A DNA stretch of 64,000 nt from Capitulum mitella (lineage: Eukaryota; Arthropoda; Thecostraca; Pollicipedomorpha; Pollicipedidae), in contig CP099839.1 of assembly GCA_030062745.1 (NCBI GenBank), positions 42,085,891-42,149,890 on the forward strand. The letters are read 5' to 3'. Under the pieces are notes generated by a model. The model did not search any database. It was not told the origin of the DNA and saw nothing but the letters and a program-made list of their open reading frames with translations. This document shows, piece by piece, positions 46,106 through 58,870 of this stretch (its first letter is position 1; every line of letters starts with the position of its first letter). The position numbers and the translations under genes are program-made.

Positions 46106-46310
46106 GGCGCGGCCGGCGCCGGAGCCTGGCTGCAGACTGAGCCGCCGCCGGCCGCCGGCCGCGGCTCAGGGCCGACCCGCAACGGCCGCGTCGCCCGGCG
46201 ACCGAAGGCAACCCAACACAGCCGAACCGTGCACGCGCAGTCAGACGCATGTTAGCGTGCTGTGACGCCAAGGCAAGGGTCGCCGGGCGTTTCGATAGCG
46301 TGTAGGCATT
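46106..46310 (-). promoter_or_regulatory. CpG-rich upstream region of the lectin gene
   Basis: GC- and CpG-rich sequence directly upstream of the lectin start codon. I see no clear TATA box. It would hold the promoter and 5' leader if the gene is single-exon. Confidence 0.35.
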
Positions 46311-49129
46311 CTAATGGCCCAAAAGCCGCCGTGCGGAAGGCGAGGAAGCCATTTGGCTGGCCGTTTCGCTGCTTGCACGGCAAACTTGATTGCATGCGAT
46401 TGTTTATATTACATTTTCAATCAAAATCGCATAACCTGTGATTTAGCATCTGACCGCAATTTGTCGATCGTAGATGCATTTACCGCCGTTGACATCAACC
46501 ATAGGCTGGCGCCTTTTTTCCCCTTGGTCCTGACTACTGTGCGTTCCTTCAATTCTGGGAATATCCGAAACATTTTCACCAGGATATATGGAATATTTAA
46601 AATTTTCTTTTTTTACCGCCCGGTTGTTTGAAGAAACGAATTCAAAATCTTGTTATTGCCGATTCCTTTTCCTTTTCTCCTGAATAGAAGTTAGAGCAAA
46701 CATGCAGCTTATCATCCCTTAGTGAAGAACGCAAGCGTAGGCAAACTATCTGAGTAAGAAAGCATATTTTACGGCTTTCAGATAACGGTTAAAAAAGTAC
46801 GCAAGAAGACGCTCAGTGTCGAAACAACAGTTAGGTAAATCTGTTAAGTTGCCTATCGCGGTGGACGAGTGAGGATTTCATTGTTCTTTTCACTCTTGCT
46901 TGATTCTCCCCGAACTCTTCCAGAAACCATGCTCTCGTCATTATTTTGGGGAAATTTACGCTCCGTGATAAAAGTCACCAGCACTGACGATATTGGCGGA
47001 TGTTCCGTATACATTCCGGAGTTTTTTTAGGGTTTGTCATGAAAATGAATGATGAACCCACCACGAGGAAAATTTGTAAAACTGGCTAGGGCGGACGTTC
47101 CCTATACGCTCTCGTTCATCTTTTCGCGAGCAGCGAAGGCGGTCTCCGGCTGTTACCATTCGCCGTCATGAGAGCAGCCATGAGCGCAGCCTTGAGGTGC
47201 TGCCACCCAGCCAACGGGGGCTATCGCCGTCCTCTTCCATCTCCTGGTTCGACGAACGAGCTGCGTGGGGACTGACCCAGCCCTGTAATCGAAACGCACG
47301 GAAGCCATTTTGTCAGGCATATCCACTTGACTATTCGTACGGTTATTTTGTGTGGTTAGGCATGCTTACGGGAATAGCAAAAATAGCGAAATAGGTACTT
47401 TTCTTTAACGTGAGCGGATATAATCTATGTAAAATGTTTTGTTTGCTGAGAAATGGGCGCCTTGAGCTGACAGTTTGCGACGCTCGTCCGAGGAAGTCTG
47501 GACTGTTTTGCTTTTATTCAATCAAACAATGGAGATTTGACGCCAGCATCATGGTGAGAAAAGGATATTTGAAAACTTACCTCAAGTTAGCAATGCCTCA
47601 CGAACTAACAAAAAAAAACGCAATAAGCTCGAACACGTAGTTTCGGCATGGTCTTGGCATGTCTGGCAGCGGGCAGCGATGACTCTCGGAGCAGAGGAAC
47701 TGGCCATGAAGAGAGCAATTCCATGACAGTTGTAATATATAGACTGTCGACGGATAGCTCTCTTCACAGACGCAGCGCGACCTACGGGCGTATCCGGCTG
47801 GCTTCAAAACTGCAGCTTCATAGGTAGGTTTTTTTTTGCTGGAAGGCCAAAGTAGCTTTGCCGTTGGCCATGTCTGCAATGGGCTACTGGGATCATGCTT
47901 GCTTAATGCACGAACTCATCAGCAAATTCCATTTGATAACCACACGATAAGCAGGCGGGCTGAGTTGCACGTTACGGAGATCCGGGACCACATTCTAAGC
48001 AAACAATTGTAGTTTGCGTGCGTGCGAGATGGTCAGTGCGACAGCATGAGATTGCTATTTTATGAGAACCTTTCTGTCTTCTTAGGTCGGTCGTGTCATC
48101 GCTAAAAAGTTCTTGCGCACAACTGCTGCACCCGGAGGGCACCAGTTTTTCACGCACGAAGCGCCTGCGTCCTTCTAACTGCCATTGTCCCCACCCCCGA
48201 AGCTTTCAGCGCGAGGTTCTATCCGGCTGAGATCGCCCGACATTCGATGGTCGTCTGGCTTTGCGGCGCGACTCCGCCCCTGGTCGCAGGGTCGGTCGGG
48301 TGCCCGTTGTGCAACAGGGCCGGCGACTGTAACTATCCATTTCGGGCGCGTCCGCGGGCAGGCCCGCTTCCGTCAGCGGTGTTGTCGTGCGGACAGCGGT
48401 CGTCTACGAGATCCGACAGACAGCTGCACGAGATGGCCTCGCGGGGGCCTTCGAATTACCATACACCGAGGTCCTATGCAGACTCTGGCATACGTCGCCA
48501 GCGGGACTGTTTCTGCAAGTCCTGTCGAGGGCCTCGCCGCTTCAGGTCCGCCGCGTTCCTTCGTATCCTATGGTCACCTCAGCAGGACAGTTTCCTTGTT
48601 CAGGTGCAAGCTGAGGCTGTCGTTTTTGTACGTGACTAAATGCATTTTGACGGCTGGGGATACTGCACGTCGGGGCCGTGGTGCTCCGACCGAAGGCGTA
48701 AGCTGTCGGTCAGCCCTTCCCTCCTCCCCTTAACGGAAAAGCTTACCTGGGGCAGCCTTGCAACGCGATTCGTATACGACACAGTCAAAATTGCAACACG
48801 TAATTCAAACACAAAAATATTCCAAGAATGAACAATGCTTCTGCTAGTAAACTCACCAGGCCAAATTGCCTGCCACAGAGCTTGGGCTTGGATGGAGCAA
48901 AGGCCTAATCCCTGACACGCAGCTGAGGATTAATGGTCGGATAGTTTGAATGCTGGCCTGCAACCAAATGGTTGCCAGTTCCAGTACGGCAGTTTGCGTC
49001 ATGAATTGCGTGTAACAAAGGTATTACTGGACCTTCGAGCTCCACGCTAGTCCAGTCCCACAGCAAGAACACCAAGCATAAGACAGACCTTACCACATTC
49101 CTCAAACACAACCATTCGCTCTCTGCCAA
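46311..49129. other. No recognisable gene
   Basis: A 182-codon plus frame (48185-48733) and a 130-codon one in another frame overlap in GC-rich DNA without any domain. The rest is AT-rich. Nothing is assigned. Confidence 0.4.
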
Positions 49130-49740
49130 TGACTGTCCGAGCGGTCTCCCTCGCAGACGGCAGCTGCGGCGGGCGAGAGCGCGCCGGCCTGAACGCGCAG
49201 CGCCGGTGGCCCGACAGACCTCCGGCAGACGCCTCACCTGCTGGTGCCTGCGCGCCGCTGTCCTGATCTGGACGGGGGCAGCCCGGGCAGTGGCCGATCA
49301 CGCGGCGGCCGGGCCGGCACTCGTCCGCTGCGGCCGGCACCGGTGCGGCGGCACGCGCCGGCCGCCCTGAATGGCGGCGACGGCGGCGGCGCGCCGCTCT
49401 CAGGCGCCGTCACGTGGCGTCGGACGCTGCGAGGTGTCGTCAGGACGCGGCGGCACGGCGCCGGCGGCCCCGTCCGCGCATTCGACCCGCCCATCAGTCG
49501 CCACCAGGCTGCGCCAATCCGTATGGATGTCATGCGCGCATAGTCAATGAGGCGGGCCGGACGGCGTGCCTGCCCATCTGCGGCGGCCGCGCTGCAGCCG
49601 GCGCTGCCCGGCCGCCGCTGACGAGGGCTTCGAGGTCGCCCGCCTACTCGGGGACCAGCTGAGGACTGGATACTCGGACGCTGGCTCCGAGGGAAGCTGA
49701 GGTCATGGCGGTCGGACCACGACTCAGAGGGGGCCTGAGC
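49130..49740. other. GC-rich, CpG-dense island
   Basis: Strong GC skew, with open frames of 97-215 codons in competing registers, all Arg/Ala/Pro-rich. It could be a promoter or first-exon island, but I cannot pick a frame or name a product. Confidence 0.35.
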
Positions 49741-50330
49741 ACTGGTGCATCCGGCGGCGTGGTTTGAGAGAGCCAAACCAAAATTTGCTGGCAGTGGTAG
49801 GTCAGCGAAAGGGGTCAGGGGCTGGGGGGGGGGGGAGACGCTGGCGGTGGGTTCAGAGTTATCATGGTCGTTTTTGAACACCTACAGAATGTATTCAGTC
49901 TCGTAACCAACACGCAAACAGCGCAAAAACCCACGGCTGGAAGACAAACACAGCTTGCAACTGAGCAGACAGACGTTCTGATCGCTTCTCAGCAATGACT
50001 GCTACCGGTCCAAACATAAGGGCCGCTTACAGTCCGCTAAAAACGGCAACAGCAAGTTTTAAAGCCGAGTGGATTGGGCGTAGTAGCAACCATTGGTCCC
50101 AAGTCTGACACAATGACCACAGCACAGCATACAAATCACTGCAATACCATTTGCGATGGTTGGGCTGTGAAACAAACTATTCTTTCTCGCTAGTCTCTGG
50201 GCTCCGATAGAGAACAACTCTTTGACATCTTGAATGCACATGAAATCCCACACGACGATCCCTCCCTCTCGTCGGAAGTGGTGACTAACGAAAAATGCCA
50301 GGATAACAGGATTAGTGCACGACTCATTGT
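49741..50330. other. No recognisable gene
   Basis: Contains a G13 run near 49826-49838. No coding signal. Confidence 0.4.
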
Positions 50331-53300
50331 TTACGTGATCCGACAGACGCAGGTGGAGTCCAGTCGGTGCGCTCCCGACGGCGAGAAATGATCGATCACA
50401 TTTTCAGTGGATGGGATAGGCTCGCGATGCATTTGGCACATGATCATTGTCTCAAGCCGGTCCTCACGCGCCGTGGCAACGCGTGCAGTCAGCGTTATCT
50501 CGACCTTGTTGAAGATCCGTTCTGCCTCCGCCGTCGGCACCGGCAACACTGCCAAGACCGAATAGAATAGGACGAGAGGGTTACAAGAATGGACTGCTAT
50601 GAGTTTCTTTGCGCACCATATCGCCTATGACCAGCCATAGCTCAGGTGTGAGGCGTAGGCAAGACCTGTTCATCGGCGTTTTCCCATATGGTAATAACTG
50701 AGATGATCATTTCGAATTTGGCGTAACAATGGCTGTCTGTAATCAGTCAGCTTAAATGAACCAGAGGGGGCAAATGTTAGACAAATAATGGCATGCAGTG
50801 TTGACCACAACATCTGCCACGTACACGTAAAATAAAATATGGAACATTTCGCGCAAACTGCAAATTGCAATCTTCAGAATCTTCAGATGCGAACCATGGA
50901 AAACTCGTCTCCAGCCGGCGGTGGCTGATGGTGAAGAATGCTGGGCTGCACTCGTCCAGTGCGGGAGCAGCAGAGCGGGGCACCACGCCTTTGTGCCGTC
51001 TCGACATCGCCGACCACGCGCGGAGCCCTGCCATGCCCTGGCTAGGGACTCGGGCGCGTCCGGTAGTACCAGCTGGTACAGCTGCCATGCCGCTCTGATG
51101 TCATTCCACTCGATATCGGCCACGTTGGCTGGCAGGATCCGAGAGAGGGCGAACGCCTGTCGCTGGCGGGGGCCGAGCCGCGCCTCGATGGTGCGCTTGA
51201 CGGCGTCCACAGCTGGCGGCATCACGCTGATGCGGTTATGTTCGACGACACTGAGGTTTTCACCAGCAATGGTCTTGTGGGTCGAGCGCATAGGGGAACG
51301 CGGCCTGGAGATGACACCTCTCAGTTTGTCCCCTATAGATTGGGCCTCCGACGTCAGCGGCTGGAACGCTCCAGTGCTGCGCAGCCTCAGCAGGGAGACG
51401 GCTGTCGCATCGGCCAGCTGGAGAGCCTGGCACGGATCTGCGCCCACAGCATTACCCACCAGGAACTCTGATCTTTCCATGACGCTGAGGTGTGCGGACG
51501 CCTTGAAGCTTGCGCTGAGGTCCGGCCACACCGACATCATCTTCAGCGCCTCCGCGATGGCTGTAAAATGGCCACAGAAGCGGCTCACCGCTGTGTGCCA
51601 CTCCACAAAGTGGGTCTGGCACAGCTTGATGAGGCGTTTCTAATGGACGTCTGCCTTCTTTTGCGCCTATTTCAGCAGGGCACTCCGTTTTGCGCTATCG
51701 GTGACGAAGGTGATGACCTCATCCATCGCTCTCGTTGCGTTTCTCGCCGCGTCCACCTGGCTCACTTGCGATGTTGCCAGATTCAGAGCGTGTATCGCGC
51801 AGTGAAAGTAGTGGGCAGCTATGAGCAGCTGCGCGGCCACACCGACCCTCTCGCTCGACATAATGGAGGTCCAGTGGTAGCACTGTGCGACCATTGGACT
51901 ATGCGCTGTGTCCGGACGATAACGGCCGATGACCTTGAGGATGGTCTTCGGCAGTCTCTCGCCAGATAGCTGCAATTGTTTGCAGGCTTCAGCGGCATCC
52001 TGCTCTGCGGAAACGTCGATCAACGCGGCTGGGTCTTCGCGGACGACATTCTTGTTGGACACCTGGTCGAGGCAGCGGACGACCACTCAGGGGTATAGGA
52101 TCCTATGCAGTTTGGGGGGCTCTAGCCCCCTAACTAGCAGCTCGCCCACTCCCCCAACCTGGCAGCCAGCCCCCAATTCTTCCAAAACAGGAAAACAAAA
52201 TGGCCCTAATCCGGACAGAAATCTTATGTCGGGGTAACCCAGGTTGATCGACCCTGGGCTGTGCCCCCCTCCCCCCAGCTGATTTTGCGATCCCACACCC
52301 CTGCTATCACTGTTATCTGCTCACAATGTCCACGGCCGGTCGTTCCCTCTGTGAGAACTGTCCAGAATGGTGACGCAGCGACTTTCTCAGCAAGCGCTCG
52401 CGTCAATCGACGCAGGAGACTTGGGAGGAGCTTGTTCTGCGCCTTCTTGATTGTGTACATCGCTACACCGGAGGCTGACGTCAAGTGATGTTGGAGGCCA
52501 GTGTCACCGCTTGGAATGTGGAAACGCAGCAGCATCTGGAAGTTTCTGTCTTTGTAGTCCGGATGCTTCTCAAATCGGCCAATGCGGCAGTCGTCGCGGT
52601 AGCCGCGGAGGGTTCTGCACTGCAGCGAACTTCACTCTCCGCCATGCTGGCCAGCTTCGCCCGATTCCGTTCCGCTTCCCTCTACATGGCCGTGTCAGTG
52701 ACATGTCAGACGCCTTGCTTGGGATTTGACATCGTGCACATGAAGTCTGCTACCGGACCAACGCTTGCCTCGTGATACTTTGACCTACTTTGGCCATGGT
52801 GGCAGTTGAAGCTGCCGCTGTTTTCGGTCAGACCAAGAAGGTCAGGCAGCGGATGAGTGGCCAGGTTCCCAGCTTTTTTTTGCTGTTAGCGCCAGCGCTG
52901 CCGCCTGCTTCTGATATCTGACACGGTCAGTAGCACACAGCATGCACACCAGGAGCCCCGGTGTCTGTCGCGTCGGGAAACGGCCAGTCACAGGAATAAC
53001 GTCAGGTGGTGGACGTTGGCACATTGGCCGTGGCATACCCCACTTCGCATGTGGTACAATACCGGGAGCTCTTCTGTGTCAGCTGCCATGTCCTGGTCGG
53101 CGCCGCTCTGATCGCCTCCGTGTCCCGTGGTCCGGAGATCAGGGTGCCGAAGTCATCTTTTGAAGCAGGACCGTCTGAAGCAGGGGGGTCGCCGTCGCCG
53201 GAGGTGGCGCGGTGGCTGGTGACGCAGTGGCAGAAGCGCCACTGGCCGAGTCCGGCGCGGTAGCGGAAGCATAGTCTGGAACGGTTGGAGCAACTGGACG

Positions 53301-53340
53301 GTCCGAGATGCGAGTCGATGATTCGGGTTGATTGGTAGGT
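50331..53340 (-). pseudogene. hAT transposase relic (ZMYM1/DUF4371-like)
   Basis: Read on the minus strand, pieces follow the hAT order. An N-terminal part reads KDDFGTLISGPRDTEAI (about 53160). Then come FEKHPDYKDRNFQMLLRFHI, KVAASPFWTVLTEGTTGRG (about 52340), VVRCLDQVSNKNVVREDP and MSSERVGVAAQLL with HYFHCAIHALNLATSQ (about 51800), SAKRSALLK, and a long helical region (51606 to about 51100). Last is the C-terminal dimerisation segment AVLPVPTAEAERIFNKVE with REDRLETMIMCQMHRE (50555-50331). Several frame changes and stops occur, plus a MITE at 52088-52303 and an unrelated stretch at about 50570-50860. Terminal repeats were not identified. It is dead and old. Confidence 0.75.
52088..52303. 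mobile_element. 216-bp hAT-like MITE inside the hAT relic
   Basis: It has ends CAGGGGTATAGGATC and, in complement, CAGGGGTGTGGGATC, with 8-bp flanks CGACCACT and CTATCACT (6/8 match). Removing it rejoins the transposase reading ...HCEQITV to VVRCLDQ..., which confirms the borders. Confidence 0.75.
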
Positions 53341-53394
53341 GGACGTGGACCAGCAAGCGGCAGCCGGTCTCATTTGGCAGTAGGCACCTCTCAT

Positions 53395-53851
53395 TCAGTG
53401 AGATATATTAGCAACGTTGGCCCTGCTTATTTTGTTGGTTTAACCCTTGCCGATCGGGTGATTTCCTTGCTGTCGCCGGATGGGTAGTAGGTACAGTGCC
53501 CCTTTAACAGAATATGCTTTAAACTGTGTGCTACATCAGAACCGGTGCAACCATCTGACCTCGGTTGTGTCGTCTGAGGTTACTGAGCCTACTTGACTGA
53601 AAAATGCTTTTGGCGGTTAAATTGATCGCAGAAGTACGAAGTAAGGAAATATCACTGAGCCATTTCTAGCCATCGCCAGGCCAGATTGCACAGGTGGATT
53701 CAAATCTGTATCGCAGTGATATATAAGTAATTCTGCCCAAGTGTACAAAATATAGCTGGTATTATATCAAGGCTAATCCAGGGCCAAATTTAAGGAATCA
53801 TGATGGTGTGTCTAAATTTCTGTGACTGGGTGTTCAATTTTCGCCTCTGGG
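53395..53851. other. No recognisable gene
   Basis: AT-rich spacer between the hAT relic and the nested minisatellite elements. Confidence 0.4.
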
Positions 53852-56546
53852 TAGTGGCATAGCCAACGGGGGGCCAAAGGGGTCATGAATCCCCGGAAGC
53901 CAAGCAGGACCCCCTGGCGGCAGAGCGGATCCCCCTGGGGCCGAAAGCGCCAGTTCTTTGGATAGCGTGAGGCGCCCTCAGGGCGTCTTGCACTGCCCGA
54001 AACAGACAATTAAAGCAAAATAAGAATATTTTAGGCATTAAAGAAGGCTTACGAACCTTAAGAAAACGTGAAGGCTCGTGTGCTATGAAGAGAGACCCGT
54101 GGTCTGAATGGGCGTTTAGGGGCCCCTGCTAGTTTTTAGGGGAGTTTATTGCTTGCCTAGGGAAAGCCCCCTCTCGGCCCATAAAGGGACCCTATAAGCC
54201 TCTGAAGAGGCCTCCTTTCGGTTTGGAAGAAGGTCCCTGCTCCTGACTCCAGAGGTCGACGGGGCCCTTTGCAGACGGATAAGGTACCCTGAACAAACAG
54301 GCAGTGATCCCCCAGGCCAACAGGGGTCATTAAAAGATCATTCAGCGGCCCCTGCTTTTCTGTAAAGGCGTCGCTGACGACCTGCAAGAAGCGCCTGCCA
54401 GGTCGGCAGGAACGCCTGTAGAAGCGAGGATGGGCTCCCTTTACGCTTCTGCGGGGCCCCTTTACAAACCGACAGTAATTTTAACCACATGGGGCCCCAC
54501 TGATTATGAGGGCCAGGCGCGGATCCAAAGGGGAAACAATCGGGGCGATCGCCCCCTCCCCCTGAGGCCTGAGAAGGGGCCCGTGTCAGACTTCAAAGGA
54601 GCCCCGACGGGGCCCCGTATGAACTTCACGGGGTCTCTCTAAGAACCTGACGGGCTTCTGATGCAGTCAGGGAGGCCTCCTGAAGGGTTAGACGTCCTCT
54701 GAGACGCACAGAGGGCCCCTGGAACTCCCGAAGGGCTCCTGACCCCACAACAGGGCTTTACCATGGCAGAGTGTCCATGAGAACGCCAGATGGGCTCCTG
54801 AGACAACCAAGATAAGGACTGAGTCCTTAGCGGGCCCCTGTGAATGAAAAGCTGAAGGTTCTTGATGTAGTCAGATGGCCTCCGGGAGGGTTTATGAGAC
54901 CCTGACACGGTAAGATGACCCTTAAGATGTAAAAAAGGGTCCTTGAAACTCTTCAAGTGCCCCTGGTACCGCAAGGTGTCCCAACACGGCAAAGAGTCCA
55001 TGAGACCGTTAAAACTGCCAGAGAGGCACCTGAGACGGAGGGAACTTAAGGGGGTACCTAGCACGCCATAAAGAGACCCTGGTCAGCCAGAGGGGCCCCT
55101 GAACGGAGATTCGTCGGTGGTCTTCTCAACCTCGAGAGGAGCCATAGATGAGCTACACTGGCCTTTTTGAGGCCTTGAGGGGTTCTTGATGCTGTCAGGG
55201 GCCCCCGGGAAGGTAAGGTAATTTCTGAGACGGCTGGATGGGCCCGTACACCGCAGATGACCCCTGAGACCGTCAAAAAGGTCGCAGGGGTCTTTGCGAG
55301 GCAAAGCCGATAAGAGCGCCTCTGAGACGGTATTTGAGTTTTATGGGGGCGCTGGACGACCACAGGTCCCCGAGTGTAATAAGCGGGCTCCTGGCACGGG
55401 CAAAGCCCCCTGAGACTGCCGGTCAGGCCCCTGGAGCGCCAACAAAAGCCCCTTGTCACGGCTAGAGGGGCCCTAAAAGACCGCCAGATATACCTCATGT
55501 GACAGAGGAAGAACCATGATGCAGCCAATGGGACCACCGGAGACGTTCAGAGGGCCAATGATACTGCACAGGGGCCCTGAAATTGCCAAAAGGTCTTTTG
55601 TAACTGACAGAGAGCCCCTGAGACGGCAAAAATGTTTCCCAGAGATGATAAGAGGGTGCCTGGGACCACAGGGGTGCACTGAGACTGCAAGAGAGGGACC
55701 TTTGAGACTGCTAACTAGAAGCAATAGGGGCCCCTGAGACGACCAGAAGCGCCCTAAAACTACTAGACCTGGAGACGTCCAGACTGCTCCTGAAACGGCC
55801 AAGGGACCTAGAAAATTGCCAGAGGCGCCTCCGTCACGGCAGAGAGAGAATTAGAGAGGGCCTTTTTTAGTGCCTGAGAGTCTCCTTAAATGGTAAAAAC
55901 GTCCCAGGGACGACAAGAAGGAACCCGGGATGGCTTAAACGTCCCTGAAACTGCCGGATGAGCCCCTGAGACTGTCCGAGGTGCCCCTGAAACTTCCAAA
56001 GGAGCGCCTGAGACGTCCCACGGGACACGTGAAACTGTGAAAAGAACCTGAGACCACTAGAGGATTCTGGCATGGCAGACGGCCCAAAACCACCAAAAGT
56101 GTCCCTGTAACTGCAAGAGGGAACCTTAAGTACCTGACAAAAAGTTCCGAGAAGCTACGGGATGGGGGGGGGGGAAGACGGGCTCCTGGGTCAGATGCAG
56201 ACACGACAATTTAGATGGAAGGAGGGACGGGACCGCCTAAAATCTCGCCGTTTTTTGTCACATTTCAGCCACTTTGTTCGGGAACGAAACGCCATATTTT
56301 CTCAAATAAGGTGACACGTTTTAATTTTTTCGTTTATTTTATGTGGTGAAAAAGCAAAATTACATCATTTTTTATACCTGAAGGGCAAAAATGGGGTCTC
56401 CGCGCCGACCATTCGCCTACCCCCTCCCCCGCCCCCATCCCCACCTTGGCGAAATCCTGGATCCGCCCTTGGCGAGGGCCCCATTGGTTACGAGGTACCT
56501 TGATCCGATTTGGTCTCCCCTGGGCGGAATCCTGGCTACGCCCCTG
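53852..56546. mobile_element. Outer hAT-like element, copy B
   Basis: Ends are TAGTGGCATAGCCAACGGGG and, in complement, CAGGGGCGTAGCCAGGATTC. Target duplication is CCTCTGGG (53844-53851) and TCTCTGGG (56547-56554), 7/8. Its own sequence is 53852-54513 plus 56472-56546, including a GC-rich minisatellite at 54120-54500. The rest is the inner element. Non-coding. Confidence 0.75.
54514..56471 (+). mobile_element. Inner minisatellite hAT-like element, copy B (1958 bp)
   Basis: It starts CAGGCGCGGATCCAAAGG and ends CTGGATCCGCCCTTG. Target duplication is ATGAGGGC (54506-54513) and GCGAGGGC (56472-56479), 6/8. About 54650-56150 is a ~31-bp minisatellite (GGGCCCCTGAGACGGCAAGAG type, shortened here) with dozens of diverged units. 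The 3' part matches 10465-10740 in complement. Long open frames across the repeats are artefacts. Confidence 0.75.
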
Positions 56547-56554
56547 TCTCTGGG

Positions 56555-56998
56555 TATCCAAATTTTCTGTAAGGGGCCTTGTGGCGATGAACTGTATATA
56601 ATATGCATTTTATCAGGGAAAAGTTCTTCAGGACGTGACGTGACGTGATGGAACCTGTTAGCGCCATTCCCGCGTTGCAGGGAAGAAATTGAAAGAAGAG
56701 GGACTGACAAAATCCCCACGCGCAAAACCGAATTAAACGACCATTCTGTCTGTTTTGGTCGAGGATTTACAAGCACGGGAACAACATCATATGTGTTCAT
56801 GATCGCTACCATAGGTAAGACATTGGGAGGTTTTAATCACGAAACTTTTCATGCGCAGACACATTGAAGACACTCATCTGAATTCTCATAAACGATATCA
56901 CGTTTTTAGATGCATCACGGACTCCAACTAAGGGGAAGGCCTAGCCACTCTTATTCTTCTGTATAAATCACTAGTTTTTCATTAACTTTTTTTCTGAA
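56555..56998. other. No recognisable gene
   Basis: A 131-codon minus frame spans the element border and has no domain. Confidence 0.4.
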
Positions 56999-57264
56999 TA
57001 CCAGGCCACTGCGGCATAGTGGGAAATGAGAGAGCCGACCGAGCAGCAAAAATTGCGCTTCGCCTTCTCAACACCACGGACGTTCCATCAGATTTTAACT
57101 CGATCCGTTCGCCTCGTCGCCAATCCGTTATGCGCCACTGGCAGCATTCAAGGACTACATTGAAAACCAAAATCATTCTTTTTCAGCATAATGAGATGTA
57201 CTTTTTGGTTATCAGGATATCAGAGGCATGGTTAAGGAACTATACTCCTAATATGCCTTTTTAA
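56999..57264 (+). mobile_element. LINE RNase H fragment
   Basis: The frame reads IPGHCGIVGNERADRAAKIAL, trimmed here to its core GNERADRAAKIAL, which is the C-terminal RNase H signature found in I/Jockey-type LINEs. Downstream residues (SVMRHWQHS) also fit. It is a small fragment with no visible reverse transcriptase nearby. Confidence 0.65.
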
Positions 57265-57269
57265 GCTTG

Positions 57270-58490
57270 AAATTGTTCTCCTGTGTTACCGCTGATTCCC
57301 AGTAATGTCCTAGTTTAATTCCACGATGATTCTCACGTATGCCATCCATCATGGTATTCCGCCTATATTCTAAGAGACGCTCATCGGTTCCCCCAAAATG
57401 CTTCGTTAGTCTGGTGAATACACCCGTGAAATTATCCTTACGCCTGTCGTTCCACGACCTAAAACCCTTATAAATTCCACGGGAGCTCTTCGATGATTCT
57501 CTTGTGATGCCTTCAAGATGCTGACCAAGACCACCGCACGACGCTGTTCGGTATCCTCGGGACTCTCCCTCTCTCGCCCGCCGAGCGACACGGAGAGCCT
57601 GAAACACACGCACAGGCGCTTAACACGTCGACATGTGTTTTGGCCTCACACACCGCCAGTGATGGAACAAAATGAGCATTGCTCTGAAAGATCACCACGC
57701 TGCTGGTGGTAAGTGCACATCTATTATCGCCTGCAAGCTGCGCTGGCTACCGCATGTCCTCCATCTGATGCACCGGAGAGCAGGGCTGCATGGATGAGAG
57801 CGGGTCGTCGCCCACAACATCCTCGGCATGCGGGCGGCCAAGGTCCCTCAGGTTTTGTAGGGCCTCAGCCGAAGGTGTCGTCTCCGGTTTCAGATGGAAG
57901 GCTTCTCTGGCCAAAAACCACGTCGTGGAGCGGGAACAACGAGCGAATTTATGGTTCAACACGTAATGGCTCATCCCAAACAAGAGTACAGCCTCCGTCA
58001 GCCGGACCGTCTCGGCCACCACGGCCGCCTCCATCAGCACGACGAATCTGTCCTCCCCGTTTAAAAAAGCCACTGGCCGGGTGGTGGTAGAGGTTTTCTC
58101 TTCCACCATATTCGCCTCCTCGTCCAGGAGCCGCAGCAGTGTGGACGGCGCGTCCTCTGTGGATCAGACATATGGTATGCATCATTTTTCTCGTCTTAGT
58201 GCGTGAAATCGCAGTCCCTTGTTTGGACGTCACTAAGCCTTAGCACGCAAATTAAATACAGCAGATTCTGATACCTGGTGTGGTCCCAGCAGGCAGGACC
58301 AGCCGGCCAGCCGCCGGCCGCGCGCCCAGCCGCGCCCAGTGTTCAACCGGCGGCGGTGGTCCTTCCGACCAGGAGGTGTTGCGGGCCGCTGCGCTGCTGT
58401 GGCGTTCTCTGTTCGTGACTGCCTGTAACCGTGTGACTTGCTCGTGCAGTGAATGCAACTCTTTAACTACAATAATATGCACGCTATTAA
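57270..58490. other. Unrecognised stretch with a 120-aa minus frame
   Basis: The minus frame 58109-57747 (RFVVLMEAAVVAETVRLTEA, LLFGMSHYVLNHKFARC) looks protein-like: it has helix-rich composition and no stop. It vaguely recalls multicopy invertebrate repeat proteins. I cannot name it. Other frames look random. Confidence 0.3.
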
Positions 58491-58870
58491 CCAGCGCACG
58501 ACCGTCGGTCGGTTTCGAACATGCGCGACTTGCAGTTGGCCGCCCCCCTCTACCTCAAGAACGGTTGGTCGCACAATAAGAATAAGCATACCGTTGGAAA
58601 GCTTGTGACGAGTAGAGCTCGAAACTGGTCTCATTTTTAGTTTTAGATAATATGTAAGCAATTTACGCCCAATATATGTTTTCTCATAGCCGACTGCATG
58701 AGACCGAGAAATGGCCTGAATCTCAAGGGCTGTGACTAGGTAACGCATAGGTAAAGGCACCAGCGCACAAGTAAAGGTCTGCAAATGCCGATACACATCT
58801 AATTTCTCAGATTTGTTCAATATATACGCCGACGCGTTGGGTTAAAGACACGACAATTCTCACGCCGCCG
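58491..58870 (-). mobile_element. TTAA element R1, copy 3 (truncated)
   Basis: TTAA at 58487-58490 is followed by CCAGCGCACGACCGTCGG and then matches R1 through GAGTAGAGCTCGAAACTGG to about 58865, where similarity stops. It contains the uninterrupted sequence GAAAACATATATTGGGCG (complement) that marks the empty site of R3. Confidence 0.8.

Noticed and set aside
44654-46271. Plus- and minus-frame ORFs of 170-271 codons overlapping the lectin
   Set aside because: They are other-frame shadows produced by the very high GC content of the lectin gene.
48185-48733. 182-codon plus frame as a possible host gene
   Set aside because: Competing frames of similar length overlap it and no domain or splice context is visible.
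50921-51643. 240-codon plus frame
   Set aside because: It is the complement of the hAT transposase relic, which carries the recognisable motifs on the minus strand.
54639-56073. Several 100-160-codon minus frames
   Set aside because: They fall in the CCTGAGACGG minisatellite, show no domain, and change register freely.
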